Assembly (NCBI GenBank): GCA_963776205.1
Contig: CAVZLR010000002.1
Location: 682,001-746,000 of the forward strand
Direction of reading: 5' to 3'
From: UBA4459 sp963776205
GTDB taxonomy: Bacteria; Bacteroidota; Bacteroidia; Bacteroidales; F082
DNA: 64,000 bases
Shown: positions 42,162 to 51,114 of the stretch, piece after piece
How the letters are laid out: every line of letters starts with the position of its first letter
Position numbering within the stretch: the stretch's first letter is position 1
Made by a program: the position numbers and the translations under genes
Notes under the pieces: model-generated
What the model saw: the letters and a program-made list of their open reading frames with translations, nothing else
Told to the model about the DNA's origin: nothing
Databases searched by the model: none

Positions 42162-45100
42162 CTATCTTCCCAAAATCATTGAAAGATAATGAATACCTCT
42201 TTTTACGGATCGTACTCCTTCAAATCTCAGGTTTAATTTTCCTTTCTTTTCTTTCAACACCACGCCATCAGGTTGGGATTGAATATATTGCAATACTTTA
42301 CCGAATGTTTCTGATTGAAAATAAGGCGCATCATGTTTGCCTGTAAAAGTGCCCGACATATAGCCAAATTTAAGCACCAGCTTTTCAATACCTAGTGCTT
42401 TGGCTACCCACCTCAGCCGCCATGTCTGGATCAACTCTGATGCTTCATCAGGTAAGGGGCCAAACCTATCTGCCATGTTTTTCTCAAACGCTTCCAATTC
42501 AGCTTCTGTTTCTAAATTATCCAATTCTTTATACAGGTTTAACCGTTCCTGAACTGACACTACATAATGTTCCGGTATTAATAGTTCCAGATCGGTTTCC
42601 AGCTGGCAGTCAGAAGCATGGGTTTTTTTTAGCTGCTCATCTGTGAACAAATCTTTAAACTCGGTCTCTTTTAACTCGGCAATGGCTTCGTCCAAAATTT
42701 TCTGGTACATTTCTATCCCAATTTCAGAAATGAATCCGCTTTGCTCAGCCCCCAGTATATTTCCTGCACCCCTGATGTCGAGATCCCGCATGGCAATATT
42801 AAAACCACTTCCAAGGTCGGCAAATTCAGAAATGGCCTGCAGGCGTTTCCTGGCTTCCGAAGTTAGTGTTGAGAGTGGAGGTGACAACAAATAACAGAAT
42901 GCTTTTTTATTCGACCTGCCGACCCTTCCCCTCAACTGGTGCAGATCACTCAACCCATAATTCTGCGCATCGTTAATGATGATGGTATTGGCATTGGGAA
43001 TATCTAGACCCGACTCAATGATTGTGGTGGCCAGGAGCACATCATAATCACCATCTATAAAATCCACCATAACCTGTTCCAGTTTAGCACCTTCCATCTG
43101 ACCGTGGGCTATGCCAATTCTTACACCTGGAACAAATCTTTTCAGCATATCATACACTTCCATAATATTTTGCACCCTGTTATGGACGAAAAACACCTGG
43201 CCTCCCCTGGATACTTCATAAATAATAGCATCACTGATGACTTCTTCGCCAAACGAACGCAATTGTGTTTGCACCGGGTAGCGGTTGGGGGGTGGCGTAT
43301 TGATGATGGAAAGATCGCGGGCTCCCATCAAAGAAAATTGCAAAGTACGGGGTATTGGTGTGGCAGTCAGCGTAAGTGTATCGATGTTGGCACGCAATTG
43401 GCGGAGCTTTTCTTTGGCTGAAACTCCAAATTTTTGTTCTTCATCTATCACGAAAAGTCCCAGGTCGCTGAATTCAATGTCCTTGCTCAATAATCGATGT
43501 GTCCCTATAAGAATATCTAGCTTGCCTTCTTTCAAACGTTGCAAAGTTTCTTTTTGTTTTTTGGTACTTTTAAATCGATTGATATAATCCACTGTTACCG
43601 GAAAATCACTTAATCGTTCCGAAAATGTTTTATAATGCTGCAGGGCAAGAATCGTAGTAGGCACCAGCACAGCCACCTGTTTGCTATCCGTTACTGCTTT
43701 AAATGCCGCCCTGATGGCCACTTCAGTTTTACCGAAACCCACATCGCCACATACCAGCCGGTCCATCGGAGATGGTGCTTCCATATCTTTCTTCACGTCC
43801 AGTGTCGATTTTAACTGATCTGGTGTGTCTTCGTAAATGAACGAAGCTTCCAGCTCATTCTGCAAGTAAGTATCCGGCATAAACTCAAATCCTTTCGAAG
43901 CTTTTCGTTCGGCATACAGCTTGATCAGATCGCGGGCAATATCCTTAACCTTTTTTTTGGTTTTTGATTTCAGGTTATTCCACGCATTCGAACCCAGCTT
44001 ATTCAATACCGGTGGCGTTCCGTCCTTGCCAACGTATTTTGATATTCGGTGCAAGGAGTGGATACTGATATACAGCAAGTCATTATTTTTATAGATCAGC
44101 CTTATGGCTTCCTGTTTTTTGCCATCATTATCGATGATCTGTAAGCCATCAAACTGGCCTACACCATGATCAATATGGGTAATATAATCACCCTGCTTCA
44201 GATCGTAGAGCTCTTTGATCGACAAAGACTCTTTCCTGCCGAAGCCCTCACGCAAATGAAATTTATGATAGCGTTCAAAAATCTGGTGATCGGTATAACA
44301 GAGTAGTTTTACATCATGATCAATGAATCCGGAGCTAAGGCTCATGGTCAATGAAGAAAAATGCGCTTTTCCGCTTTCGGGATGTTCAGTCTGAATGTCT
44401 TCAAATATCACATACAGCCGTTCCGTTTGTTTGGCATTATCTGATAATATATAATTGGTATATCCTTCGCTTGATTTTTCAACCAGGTTATTGATCAGCA
44501 GATCAAACTTTTTATTGAAAGCCGGTTGCGGTCGCTGATCGAACTGAATGACATGGTCCGTTTTATAATAGTTGGCAGGGCCGAACTCAATAGTCTTGAA
44601 TTGGTCCAACAGAGCTGTAAAATGATTGCCGTGTGTGAATAGCACAGAGGGCTCAGCCTGTTGCAATTCTTTTCCAAAACGATTATATGTTTCTGTTGCT
44701 TTCTTAAACTCTTTATCAATCCGCTCGCTGGTGTAGGACACATCGTATATCCAGCAAATGGTTTTAGGCGGCATATAATCCAGAAAACTTACCCTCTTTT
44801 CCTCAATTTTCCGGTCTTGCACATTAGGAAGTAAGCTTATCCGGTTCATTTGCTGAATGGATAGCTGGCTCACCGGATTAAAAGTACGGATCGACTCCAC
44901 AACATCCCCAAAAAATTCAATACGGTAGGGATGGTCGTTGGAAAACGAAAACACATCTACGATACCGCCACGGATAGCAAATTGCCCGGGTTCGGCAACA
45001 AACTCAACACTTTCAAATTCAAATTCTACCAGCAGGTCGCTCACAAAATCATATGACACTTTCTCCCCCTGCTTCAGCTTCATAATATTTTTCGACAGGT

Positions 45101-45533
45101 AGTTTTTAGTAATTACCTTTTCTGTCAGTGCCTCGGGGTAAGTTACTATAACTGTTTTCCGATCTCCGGTCATAAATCTTTTGAGTACTTCTGTTCTTGA
45201 TAGCTGGTAGGATCTGTCCAACTTTTCAGGCTCATAAGGTCTTTTGTAGGAAGTGGGATAAAATAAGACACTCTTTTTGTTCACATCCATCCCCATTTCT
45301 TCAAAAATACTTTCCAGATCGTTATAAAAATAGGCTGCTTGTTCCTTATCTGGCAATACTATAATGTGTTGTTGTTTTCCGGTTTCTTCAAAAACACTTG
45401 CCACAGTAAGAGCTGTTGAAGAACCAACCAAACCTGTAATTTGCAAATGTTTAGCTGACGACAACAATAAGGAATTTAGCTCAATTAACTTGGGATGCGC
45501 ATTGTAACTATGTAATAAAGAGGCTTGTTTCAA
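42162..45533 (-). CDS. mfd: transcription-repair coupling factor
   Basis: A 1123-residue Mfd: it displaces RNA polymerase stalled at DNA damage and recruits UvrA. The N-terminal UvrB-like module is followed by the CarD-like RNA-polymerase-interacting domain (GDYITHIDHGVGQFDGLQ), then the RecG-like translocase with Walker A GDVGFGKTEVA, VIDEEQKFG, LTATPIPRTLQ, and VLLATTIIESGLDIPNANTIII, and the TRCF domain (FADLGSGFNIAMRDLDIRGAGNILG). The C-terminus is complete. It diverges from fbp over a 157-base gap. Confidence 0.95.
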   Translation of the reverse strand: MKQASLLHSYNAHPKLIELNSLLLSSAKHLQITGLVGSSTALTVASVFEETGKQQHIIVLPDKEQAAYFYNDLESIFEEMGMDVNKKSVLFYPTSYKRPYEPEKLDRSYQLSRTEVLKRFMTGDRKTVIVTYPEALTEKVITKNYLSKNIMKLKQGEKVSYDFVSDLLVEFEFESVEFVAEPGQFAIRGGIVDVFSFSNDHPYRIEFFGDVVESIRTFNPVSQLSIQQMNRISLLPNVQDRKIEEKRVSFLDYMPPKTICWIYDVSYTSERIDKEFKKATETYNRFGKELQQAEPSVLFTHGNHFTALLDQFKTIEFGPANYYKTDHVIQFDQRPQPAFNKKFDLLINNLVEKSSEGYTNYILSDNAKQTERLYVIFEDIQTEHPESGKAHFSSLTMSLSSGFIDHDVKLLCYTDHQIFERYHKFHLREGFGRKESLSIKELYDLKQGDYITHIDHGVGQFDGLQIIDNDGKKQEAIRLIYKNNDLLYISIHSLHRISKYVGKDGTPPVLNKLGSNAWNNLKSKTKKKVKDIARDLIKLYAERKASKGFEFMPDTYLQNELEASFIYEDTPDQLKSTLDVKKDMEAPSPMDRLVCGDVGFGKTEVAIRAAFKAVTDSKQVAVLVPTTILALQHYKTFSERLSDFPVTVDYINRFKSTKKQKETLQRLKEGKLDILIGTHRLLSKDIEFSDLGLFVIDEEQKFGVSAKEKLRQLRANIDTLTLTATPIPRTLQFSLMGARDLSIINTPPPNRYPVQTQLRSFGEEVISDAIIYEVSRGGQVFFVHNRVQNIMEVYDMLKRFVPGVRIGIAHGQMEGAKLEQVMVDFIDGDYDVLLATTIIESGLDIPNANTIIINDAQNYGLSDLHQLRGRVGRSNKKAFCYLLSPPLSTLTSEARKRLQAISEFADLGSGFNIAMRDLDIRGAGNILGAEQSGFISEIGIEMYQKILDEAIAELKETEFKDLFTDEQLKKTHASDCQLETDLELLIPEHYVVSVQERLNLYKELDNLETEAELEAFEKNMADRFGPLPDEASELIQTWRLRWVAKALGIEKLVLKFGYMSGTFTGKHDAPYFQSETFGKVLQYIQSQPDGVVLKEKKGKLNLRFEGVRSVKRGIHYLSMILGR

Positions 45534-45625
45534 AACAATTTAAGCTATACAAACAGTGACTTTAAAATAATCTGCTAATATACTATGTCTGATTACAATA
45601 TGGCTTAAATTGCTGAAATTTGAAT

Positions 45626-45657
45626 TTTGAACAACTTACTGTCATTTTGTACATTTG
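45626..45657 (+). promoter_or_regulatory. promoter of fbp: TTTG, 20-bp spacer, TACATTTG
   Basis: TTTG at 45626-45629 and TACATTTG at 45650-45657 match the Bacteroidota -33 TTTG and -7 TAnnTTTG elements with a normal spacing. The start codon is 33 bases downstream at 45691. This is the clearest typical promoter in the window. Confidence 0.65.
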
Positions 45658-45690
45658 CAGCCAGTGTATTATTTCAATTAGTATATCATC

Positions 45691-47673
45691 ATGAAGAAAA
45701 AGAGTGTCAATGACTTTTCAACTAAAGAACTTGAAGATCAAATTAAATATCTGAATCTTTTATCTGAAAAGTTCCGAAATATACAAGCGGCCAGTACCGA
45801 AATTATCAACCTGGAAGCCATACTTAACTTACCTAAGGGGACAGAGCATTTCTTAACAGATATCCATGGCGAATTTGAAACTTTCAGCCATGTACTTGCT
45901 AATGCTTCAGGCGTTGTCAGGAGAAAGATTGATGATGTCTTTGGTAAAACATTGCGGCTTAAAGAAAAGAAAATGCTGGCCACCCTGATTTATTATCCTA
46001 AGGAAAAACTCGACCTGATTCTAAAAGAAGAAGATGACCCGCACGAATGGTATGCCATCACCCTGCAGCGTTTGAGCCATGTGGCACGCTCGGCAGCCAC
46101 CAAATATACCCGTTCAAAGGTAAGGAAAGCCATGCCAAAGGATTTTGCTTATATTATAGATGAATTATTGAACGAAGGTGGTGAAGGTAAGGAGGAATAT
46201 TTTGAAGCCATTATCAATGCCATCATCAAAGTAGACCGGGCTGAAGTTTTCATCATTGCCATGTGTAAATTTATCCAGCGACTGCTCATCGACCGTTTGC
46301 ACATTATCGGGGATATTTACGACCGGGGGCCACATGCAGAAAAGGTGATGGATCGTTTGATGGATTATCATTCAGTGGACGTACAGTGGGGCAACCATGA
46401 TATAATATGGATGGGAGCGGCATCTGGTAACCAGGCACTGGTAGCAAATGTAATCAGGATTTCATTACGTTATCAAAATCTTGACACGCTTGAAGATGCA
46501 TACGGAATTAATATGCTCCCGCTTGCTACTTTCGCGATGAAGAAATACCAAAACGATCTCTGTGATCAGTTCAAACTTAAATCAGATGATCTGGCCAAAG
46601 AAAACAGGATGCTTGTACAGATGCACAAAGCCATCTCGATCATCCAGTTTAAATTGGAATCACAGATCATCCAGCGAAATCCGAATTTCAACATGGATGA
46701 TCGTTTGCTTTTAGATAAAATCGACCTTAAAAAAAGAACTGTTCTTATTGACGGAGTGGAACATCCATTGTTGGACAAACATTTTCCAACCCTTGATCCC
46801 AAAAATCCTTTTGAGCTTTCAACTGAAGAAAAAGATGTAGTCGAAAAACTCACCAAAAATTTTAAGAATAGCAAAAGGTTGCAACGACATGTCGATTTTC
46901 TTTTCACGAATGGAAGCATGTATCTCACTTATAACTCCAATTTGCTGTATCATGGATGTATTCCACTTACAGAAAAAGGAAATTTTGAGTCGTTTGAAAT
47001 CGAAGGAAAAACTTATAAAGGGAAAGCGCTTTGCGACCATTTTGAAAGAGTGGCCCGTAAAGCTTATGCCCGCCGATTTGATCATAAAGCTGTTGAAAAT
47101 ACATCGGATTATATGTGGTATTTATGGTGCGGCGCTGTTTCACCATTATTTGGTAAAATGAAGATGACCACCTTTGAAAGATATTTTGTTGAGGACAAAT
47201 CGACACATAAGGAAAAACGAAATCCTTATTATGACGTGGTATACGATAATGAGAAATATTGCGATAAAATATTGAAAGAGTTTGATTTGAATCCAAAGTT
47301 CTCGCATATTGTAAATGGTCATGTGCCGGTGAAAGCTAAAAAAGGAGAAAGCCCGATAAAAGCCAACGGAAAATTATTTGTAATTGATGGAGGTATGTCA
47401 ATTCCTTACCAAGCAGTAACTGGTGTTTCGGGTTACACGCTCATTTATAATTCATATGGCTTAGTGCTTGTGGAACATAAACATTTTGATTCGAAAAATA
47501 TGGCGATCGTTGAAGAAAAAGACATTATCTCCGACCGCATATTTATTGAAGCCAACGCTACCCGTAAAAGAGTGCGTGATACAGATATCGGTAAAAAACT
47601 CAAAATTCAGATTCATGACCTGAATATGTTGCTGGCAGCTTACAGAAAAGGATTGATTAAGGGGAGAGGTTAG
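45691..47673 (+). CDS. fbp: class III fructose-1,6-bisphosphatase
   Basis: A 660-residue gluconeogenic phosphatase of class III (Firmicutes/Bacteroidota type), not related to class I Fbp. The calcineurin-like metallophosphatase signature is visible in HFLTDIHGEFETFSHVL, HIIGDIYDRGPHAEKVMDRL, VQWGNHDIIWMGAASGN and the late IVNGHVPVKAKKGESP plus DGGMSIPYQAVTG. Length matches the family. It acts together with the phosphofructokinase gene at 49515 on the same strand. Confidence 0.94.
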   Translation: MKKKSVNDFSTKELEDQIKYLNLLSEKFRNIQAASTEIINLEAILNLPKGTEHFLTDIHGEFETFSHVLANASGVVRRKIDDVFGKTLRLKEKKMLATLIYYPKEKLDLILKEEDDPHEWYAITLQRLSHVARSAATKYTRSKVRKAMPKDFAYIIDELLNEGGEGKEEYFEAIINAIIKVDRAEVFIIAMCKFIQRLLIDRLHIIGDIYDRGPHAEKVMDRLMDYHSVDVQWGNHDIIWMGAASGNQALVANVIRISLRYQNLDTLEDAYGINMLPLATFAMKKYQNDLCDQFKLKSDDLAKENRMLVQMHKAISIIQFKLESQIIQRNPNFNMDDRLLLDKIDLKKRTVLIDGVEHPLLDKHFPTLDPKNPFELSTEEKDVVEKLTKNFKNSKRLQRHVDFLFTNGSMYLTYNSNLLYHGCIPLTEKGNFESFEIEGKTYKGKALCDHFERVARKAYARRFDHKAVENTSDYMWYLWCGAVSPLFGKMKMTTFERYFVEDKSTHKEKRNPYYDVVYDNEKYCDKILKEFDLNPKFSHIVNGHVPVKAKKGESPIKANGKLFVIDGGMSIPYQAVTGVSGYTLIYNSYGLVLVEHKHFDSKNMAIVEEKDIISDRIFIEANATRKRVRDTDIGKKLKIQIHDLNMLLAAYRKGLIKGRG

Positions 47674-47675
47674 AT

Positions 47676-47714
47676 AAAGGAGAAGGCTGAGGCTAAGGAG
47701 AAGGAGGCTGAGAA
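47676..47714 (+). repeat. imperfect inverted repeat flanking the four-helix-bundle element
   Basis: The tract runs through GGCTGAGGCTAAGGAG and AAGGAGGCTGAG. Its complement appears downstream at 48114-48150 as CCTTAGCCTTAGCC and CCTTAACCTCAGCC. The two arms face each other across the four-helix-bundle gene and could form a long imperfect stem. Confidence 0.65.
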
Positions 47715-47738
47715 AAGTTAACAGATATAATAAACAAA

Positions 47739-48101
47739 ATGGCGTATAAAGATTTTACTCAGATGTCGGTTTGGAAAAAGGCCAAAAAGCTCCTGGTAAG
47801 TATTTATAGCGATAGCAAACAGTTCCCTGAAGATGAAAAATTTGGCCTGACATCCGATATCAGAAGAGCGGCAAACTCAGTTGTTCATAATATTGCTGAA
47901 GGTTATGGCCGGTTCGAGGGACGGGATAAAAGCCGGTTTTATAAATTCTCACGAGGGAGCGCATACCAAGTGATTAGTCAATTAATAGTTTCAACCGAAT
48001 TAAAATATTTATAAGATTCTGAAGTTAATCATTTAATAAACAGCTATAAAGAAGTAATCACTGAACTGGATCTACTCATTAAAACCGTTGAGAACAAATA
48101 A
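47739..48101 (+). pseudogene. four-helix-bundle (S23/IVS-type) protein interrupted by a stop codon
   Basis: A gene of 121 codons with one internal TAA (48012-48014). Before it: DFTQMSVWKKAKKLLVSIYS, SDIRRAANSVVHNIAEGYGR, DKSRFYKFSRGSAYQVISQL, the signature of the TIGR02436 four-helix-bundle family, encoded within 23S rRNA intervening sequences in some bacteria. After it the same frame continues DSEVNHLINSYKEVITELDL and ends TVENK, the expected C-terminal helix. The stop replaces one codon and shifts nothing, so it is a nonsense change, unlike the other defects. Imperfect inverted repeats (47676-47714 and 48114-48150) bracket the gene. The shorter frame ends at 48014. Confidence 0.75.
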
Positions 48102-48113
48102 TATCATGATTAA

Positions 48114-48150
48114 AACCTTAGCCTTAGCCTCATCCTTAACCTCAGCCTAA
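48114..48150 (+). repeat. right arm of the inverted repeat flanking the four-helix-bundle element
   Basis: The tract CCTTAGCCTTAGCCTC followed by CCTTAACCTCAGCC is complementary to the left arm at 47676-47714 in pattern (GGCTxAGG units), with several mismatches. It ends 10 bases before the aspartate kinase start. Confidence 0.65.
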
Positions 48151-48160
48151 TTATAAAAAC

Positions 48161-49423
48161 ATGATCAAAGTATTCAAATTCGGAGGTGCATTGATGCAGG
48201 ATGCGGATGGAATCCGGAAAGTAGGTTCCATTATTAAAACAAATACAAACGACCAACTGGTAGTTGTTGTCTCTGCTTTAGGAAAAACTACAAACCAATT
48301 GGAGCGCATATTGCAATTATCAATTGACAGAAGTAATAACGAGCTTTATGAAGCTGTTGAAAATCTGAAACAAAAACATTTAAAGATTGTTGATGCGCTT
48401 TTTACTGATCACCAACATTGCCGGAATAAATTAGCTGATCTTTTTAACGAGCTCGAAATCCAGCTTAAGAATCTGGATTCGGATAAGTATGTTTCTTACG
48501 ACCGTGTAGTTAGCTTTGGAGAGAAGTTTTCGACACTGATTCTTAACAAATATTTCACATACGAACATCTTCCTTGCCAGGCAATTGATGCGCGAGATAT
48601 AATAATAACGGATGATAATCATACATCCGCTAAAGTAAACTGGCAACAGACAACAGCAGAGGTAAATAGAATAATCCATCCTGTTTTGTCGGAAGGGAAA
48701 TTTGTGTTGACCGAAGGGTTTATCGGATCCGGTCCTTCCAGGAATCCAACAACACTTGGCCGGGAAGGATCAGATTTTACGGCTGCCATACTTGCCAGCA
48801 CACTGGATGCTGATGAAGTAACCATTTGGAAGAATGTACCCGGTTTAATGAATGCTGATCCGAATCGTTTTACCGACTGCATCAAATTAGATCAAATCTC
48901 TTATCATGAAGCTATAGAACTCGCTTTTTACGGTGCATCAGTAATTCATCCGAAAACAATCCAACCATTACAACAAAAAAATATTCCTTTATTTGTAAGG
49001 TCGTTTGATGATCTGAATTTACCAGCATCCATAATCTCAAAAGACACATCCATGGATGATAAGCAGCCTAAAATAATCGTAAAAGACAACCAGGTTTTAA
49101 TAAGTATTAATTCACGTGATTTGTCATTTATTGCCGAAGATCATTTGACACGTATTTTTAATGCCTTCAGTTGCCATAAAATACACATCAACCTGATGCA
49201 ACATTCAGCTGTTAGTTTTTCTGTTTGCTTTGACAGGAATAAAAACAAACTTGATGCCTTGCTTTCGGATCTGAAAAATGATTTCATAGTCAAGTACAAC
49301 GACGAATTGCAACTGATCACTATCCGGCATTACACCGAAGAACTCATCGGTAACCTGGCGAAAGACAGAATAGTTTTTCTTGAACAAAAAAGCCGGTCGA
49401 CTACACAATTACTCGTGAAATGA
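48161..49423 (+). CDS. aspartate kinase
   Basis: A 420-residue monofunctional aspartokinase, the first step to lysine, threonine and methionine. VFKFGGALMQDADGIRKV carries the KFGG motif, although the usual KFGGTSV is altered to KFGGAL. TLGREGSDFTAAILASTLDADEVTIWKNVPGLMNADP is the catalytic core, and SYHEAIELAFYGASVIHPKT follows. A C-terminal ACT-like region (VKDNQVLISINSRDLSFI) would sense amino acids, so feedback control is expected. It lies 59 bases after the four-helix-bundle relic. Confidence 0.9.
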   Translation: MIKVFKFGGALMQDADGIRKVGSIIKTNTNDQLVVVVSALGKTTNQLERILQLSIDRSNNELYEAVENLKQKHLKIVDALFTDHQHCRNKLADLFNELEIQLKNLDSDKYVSYDRVVSFGEKFSTLILNKYFTYEHLPCQAIDARDIIITDDNHTSAKVNWQQTTAEVNRIIHPVLSEGKFVLTEGFIGSGPSRNPTTLGREGSDFTAAILASTLDADEVTIWKNVPGLMNADPNRFTDCIKLDQISYHEAIELAFYGASVIHPKTIQPLQQKNIPLFVRSFDDLNLPASIISKDTSMDDKQPKIIVKDNQVLISINSRDLSFIAEDHLTRIFNAFSCHKIHINLMQHSAVSFSVCFDRNKNKLDALLSDLKNDFIVKYNDELQLITIRHYTEELIGNLAKDRIVFLEQKSRSTTQLLVK

Positions 49424-49483
49424 AATGTTTGAAAAAAGAGTAGTCTTAACCAATCCTTAAAACAAATAAGCGGCATAATTTTC

Positions 49484-49491
49484 TATATTTG
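49484..49491 (+). promoter_or_regulatory. -7 box (TATATTTG) for the phosphofructokinase gene
   Basis: TATATTTG fits TAnnTTTG and lies 23 bases before the ATG at 49515. No TTTG was found at the -33 position. Confidence 0.45.
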
Positions 49492-49514
49492 CCCGCAATT
49501 AATACCTACAAAAA

Positions 49515-50732
49515 ATGAAAGATTCAGTTGCCATAGTTTGCGGAGGAGGTCCGGCACCAGGTATAAATTCAGTGATCAGTTCCGTAGCCCTTGTATTTCT
49601 AAAGTCAGGTTACAGGGTGATCGGAATTCATGAAGGTTATAAAGGTTTGTTTGCGGAAAAACCGAAAACCCAGGAAATTGATTTCCATTTTGCCGATGAT
49701 ATTCATAAACGTGGTGGATCAGCTCTGCAAATGAGTCGCCACAAACCCAAGGACAGTGAGTTTAACACCCGTTTTTTTACTGAAAACAATGTACAACTGC
49801 TGGTAACCATAGGAGGTGACGATACAGCTTCAACTGCCAACAGGATATCTAAATTTTTAATTGAAAATCAAATAAGCATCCAGAACATTCATGTACCCAA
49901 AACCATCGATAATGATTTGCCACTACCGGACGATACACCAACATTCGGATACCAGTCGGCAAAACAGGAAGGTGTGCGGATAGCACAAACCATCTATGAA
50001 GATGCCCGTACCAGTGGCAACTGGTTTGTTATTTCTGCGATGGGCCGTGAAGCAGGCCATCTTGCTTTTGGCATAGGTGCTGCTATTCATTGTCCAATGA
50101 TTGTAATACCTGAAATGTTTAATAAAACAGAAGTTACTTTTGAACGAATTACAAAACTGATCATCTCCGCAATCGTCAAACGCAAAATATTAGGCATTGA
50201 TTATGGAGCAGCAATTGTCAGCGAAGGTGTATTTCATTTCATGAGTGATGAACAAATTAAAAATTCAGGTATCAACTTTACCTATGATGATCATGGCCAT
50301 CCTGAGCTTGGGAATGTAAGCAAAGCACATATATTCAATATATTACTACAGCAAAAATTAAAAGATTTAAACATTAAAGTTAAAAGCCGTCCGGTGGAAC
50401 TAGGCTATGAACTTCGCTGTGTACAACCCGCTGCTTACGACTTGCTGTACTGCGGTTTGCTTGGCTATGGTGTAAAGAAATTATTTGACGAAGGTCGTAC
50501 AGGATGCATGGTAACTGCCTCACCTTCTGGAAAAATTTCGCCTCTGTATTTGGAAGACGTTGAAGATGAACATGGTAAGATTAAACCGCGACTGGTAAAT
50601 ATGGAAGGTGCCAAATCCAAATTGATTTTTGAACATGGCTTGCAATTTATTGAGCCTGGAGATTACGAAGAAGCCAAAGTATATTTAGATGACCCAAGGC
50701 AATATGATTTCAGGGAAATACTGAACTGGTAA
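49515..50732 (+). CDS. pfp: 6-phosphofructokinase, likely pyrophosphate-dependent
   Basis: A 405-residue phosphofructokinase. The phosphate loop is CGGGPAPGIN and the fructose-6-phosphate site holds PKTIDNDLPL. At the two positions that separate donor types, this protein has Asp103 (GGDDTAS, where ATP enzymes have GGDGS) and Lys129 (PKTIDND, where ATP enzymes have PGTIDND). Both are the residues of PPi-dependent enzymes, so reversible transfer from pyrophosphate is predicted. Length is typical of the group. Sharing the strand with class III fbp suggests joint control of glycolysis and gluconeogenesis. Confidence 0.88.
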   Translation: MKDSVAIVCGGGPAPGINSVISSVALVFLKSGYRVIGIHEGYKGLFAEKPKTQEIDFHFADDIHKRGGSALQMSRHKPKDSEFNTRFFTENNVQLLVTIGGDDTASTANRISKFLIENQISIQNIHVPKTIDNDLPLPDDTPTFGYQSAKQEGVRIAQTIYEDARTSGNWFVISAMGREAGHLAFGIGAAIHCPMIVIPEMFNKTEVTFERITKLIISAIVKRKILGIDYGAAIVSEGVFHFMSDEQIKNSGINFTYDDHGHPELGNVSKAHIFNILLQQKLKDLNIKVKSRPVELGYELRCVQPAAYDLLYCGLLGYGVKKLFDEGRTGCMVTASPSGKISPLYLEDVEDEHGKIKPRLVNMEGAKSKLIFEHGLQFIEPGDYEEAKVYLDDPRQYDFREILNW

Positions 50733-50972
50733 CTAAATAGGCTTCACCCTGGTTTCTATTTTTTTGCGATTGTCCAGTGGATTTGAAATATGTTCGTTGA
50801 CCCATTCTGCTATGTAGGGGGTGAGAGAAACACCTTAATTAATTCTTAATATTTCTTTTGCAATCCTCTCTCCAGTGTACTAGAAATTTATTACAATCAA
50901 GCCTGTTTTTTCAATTCAGATTTAAGTATTCGAATGTGCCGTATCAATAAACAGGACTTTTCTACCCTTCAT
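50733..50972 (-). pseudogene. decayed D-2-hydroxyacid dehydrogenase remnant
   Basis: The reverse strand reads MKGRKVLFIDTAHSN at 50972, then in a shifted frame ILKSELKKQA and FDCNKF, as in the first strand and helix of D-2-hydroxyacid dehydrogenases (KVLFIDTxHxxLKxxLxxxGFDC). After a large deletion it resumes GVSLTPYIAEWVNEHISNPL and ends at the TAG 50733-50735, like the C-terminal ILTPHIAGW segment. The central NAD-binding domain is missing and several frames are broken. The remaining 51 to 115 kb gap (50973-51114) shows no other feature. Identity is by motif pattern only. Confidence 0.5.
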
Positions 50973-51114
50973 TTTAAAAACAAAACTTACATTTGTGCTC
51001 TCAATATCAAGTGCAAGCTTATAATGGTTATCAATACGTTATCTGTTTAGTTGCACGACTGATGGAGAAATATCTTATTTTAGATTCTTATTATCAAATA
51101 GCAAGAGCGGGTTT

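Noticed and set aside
47739..48101. diversity-generating retroelement accessory (avd) gene
   Set aside because: The four-helix-bundle fold is shared, but no reverse transcriptase or template/variable repeat pair is nearby.
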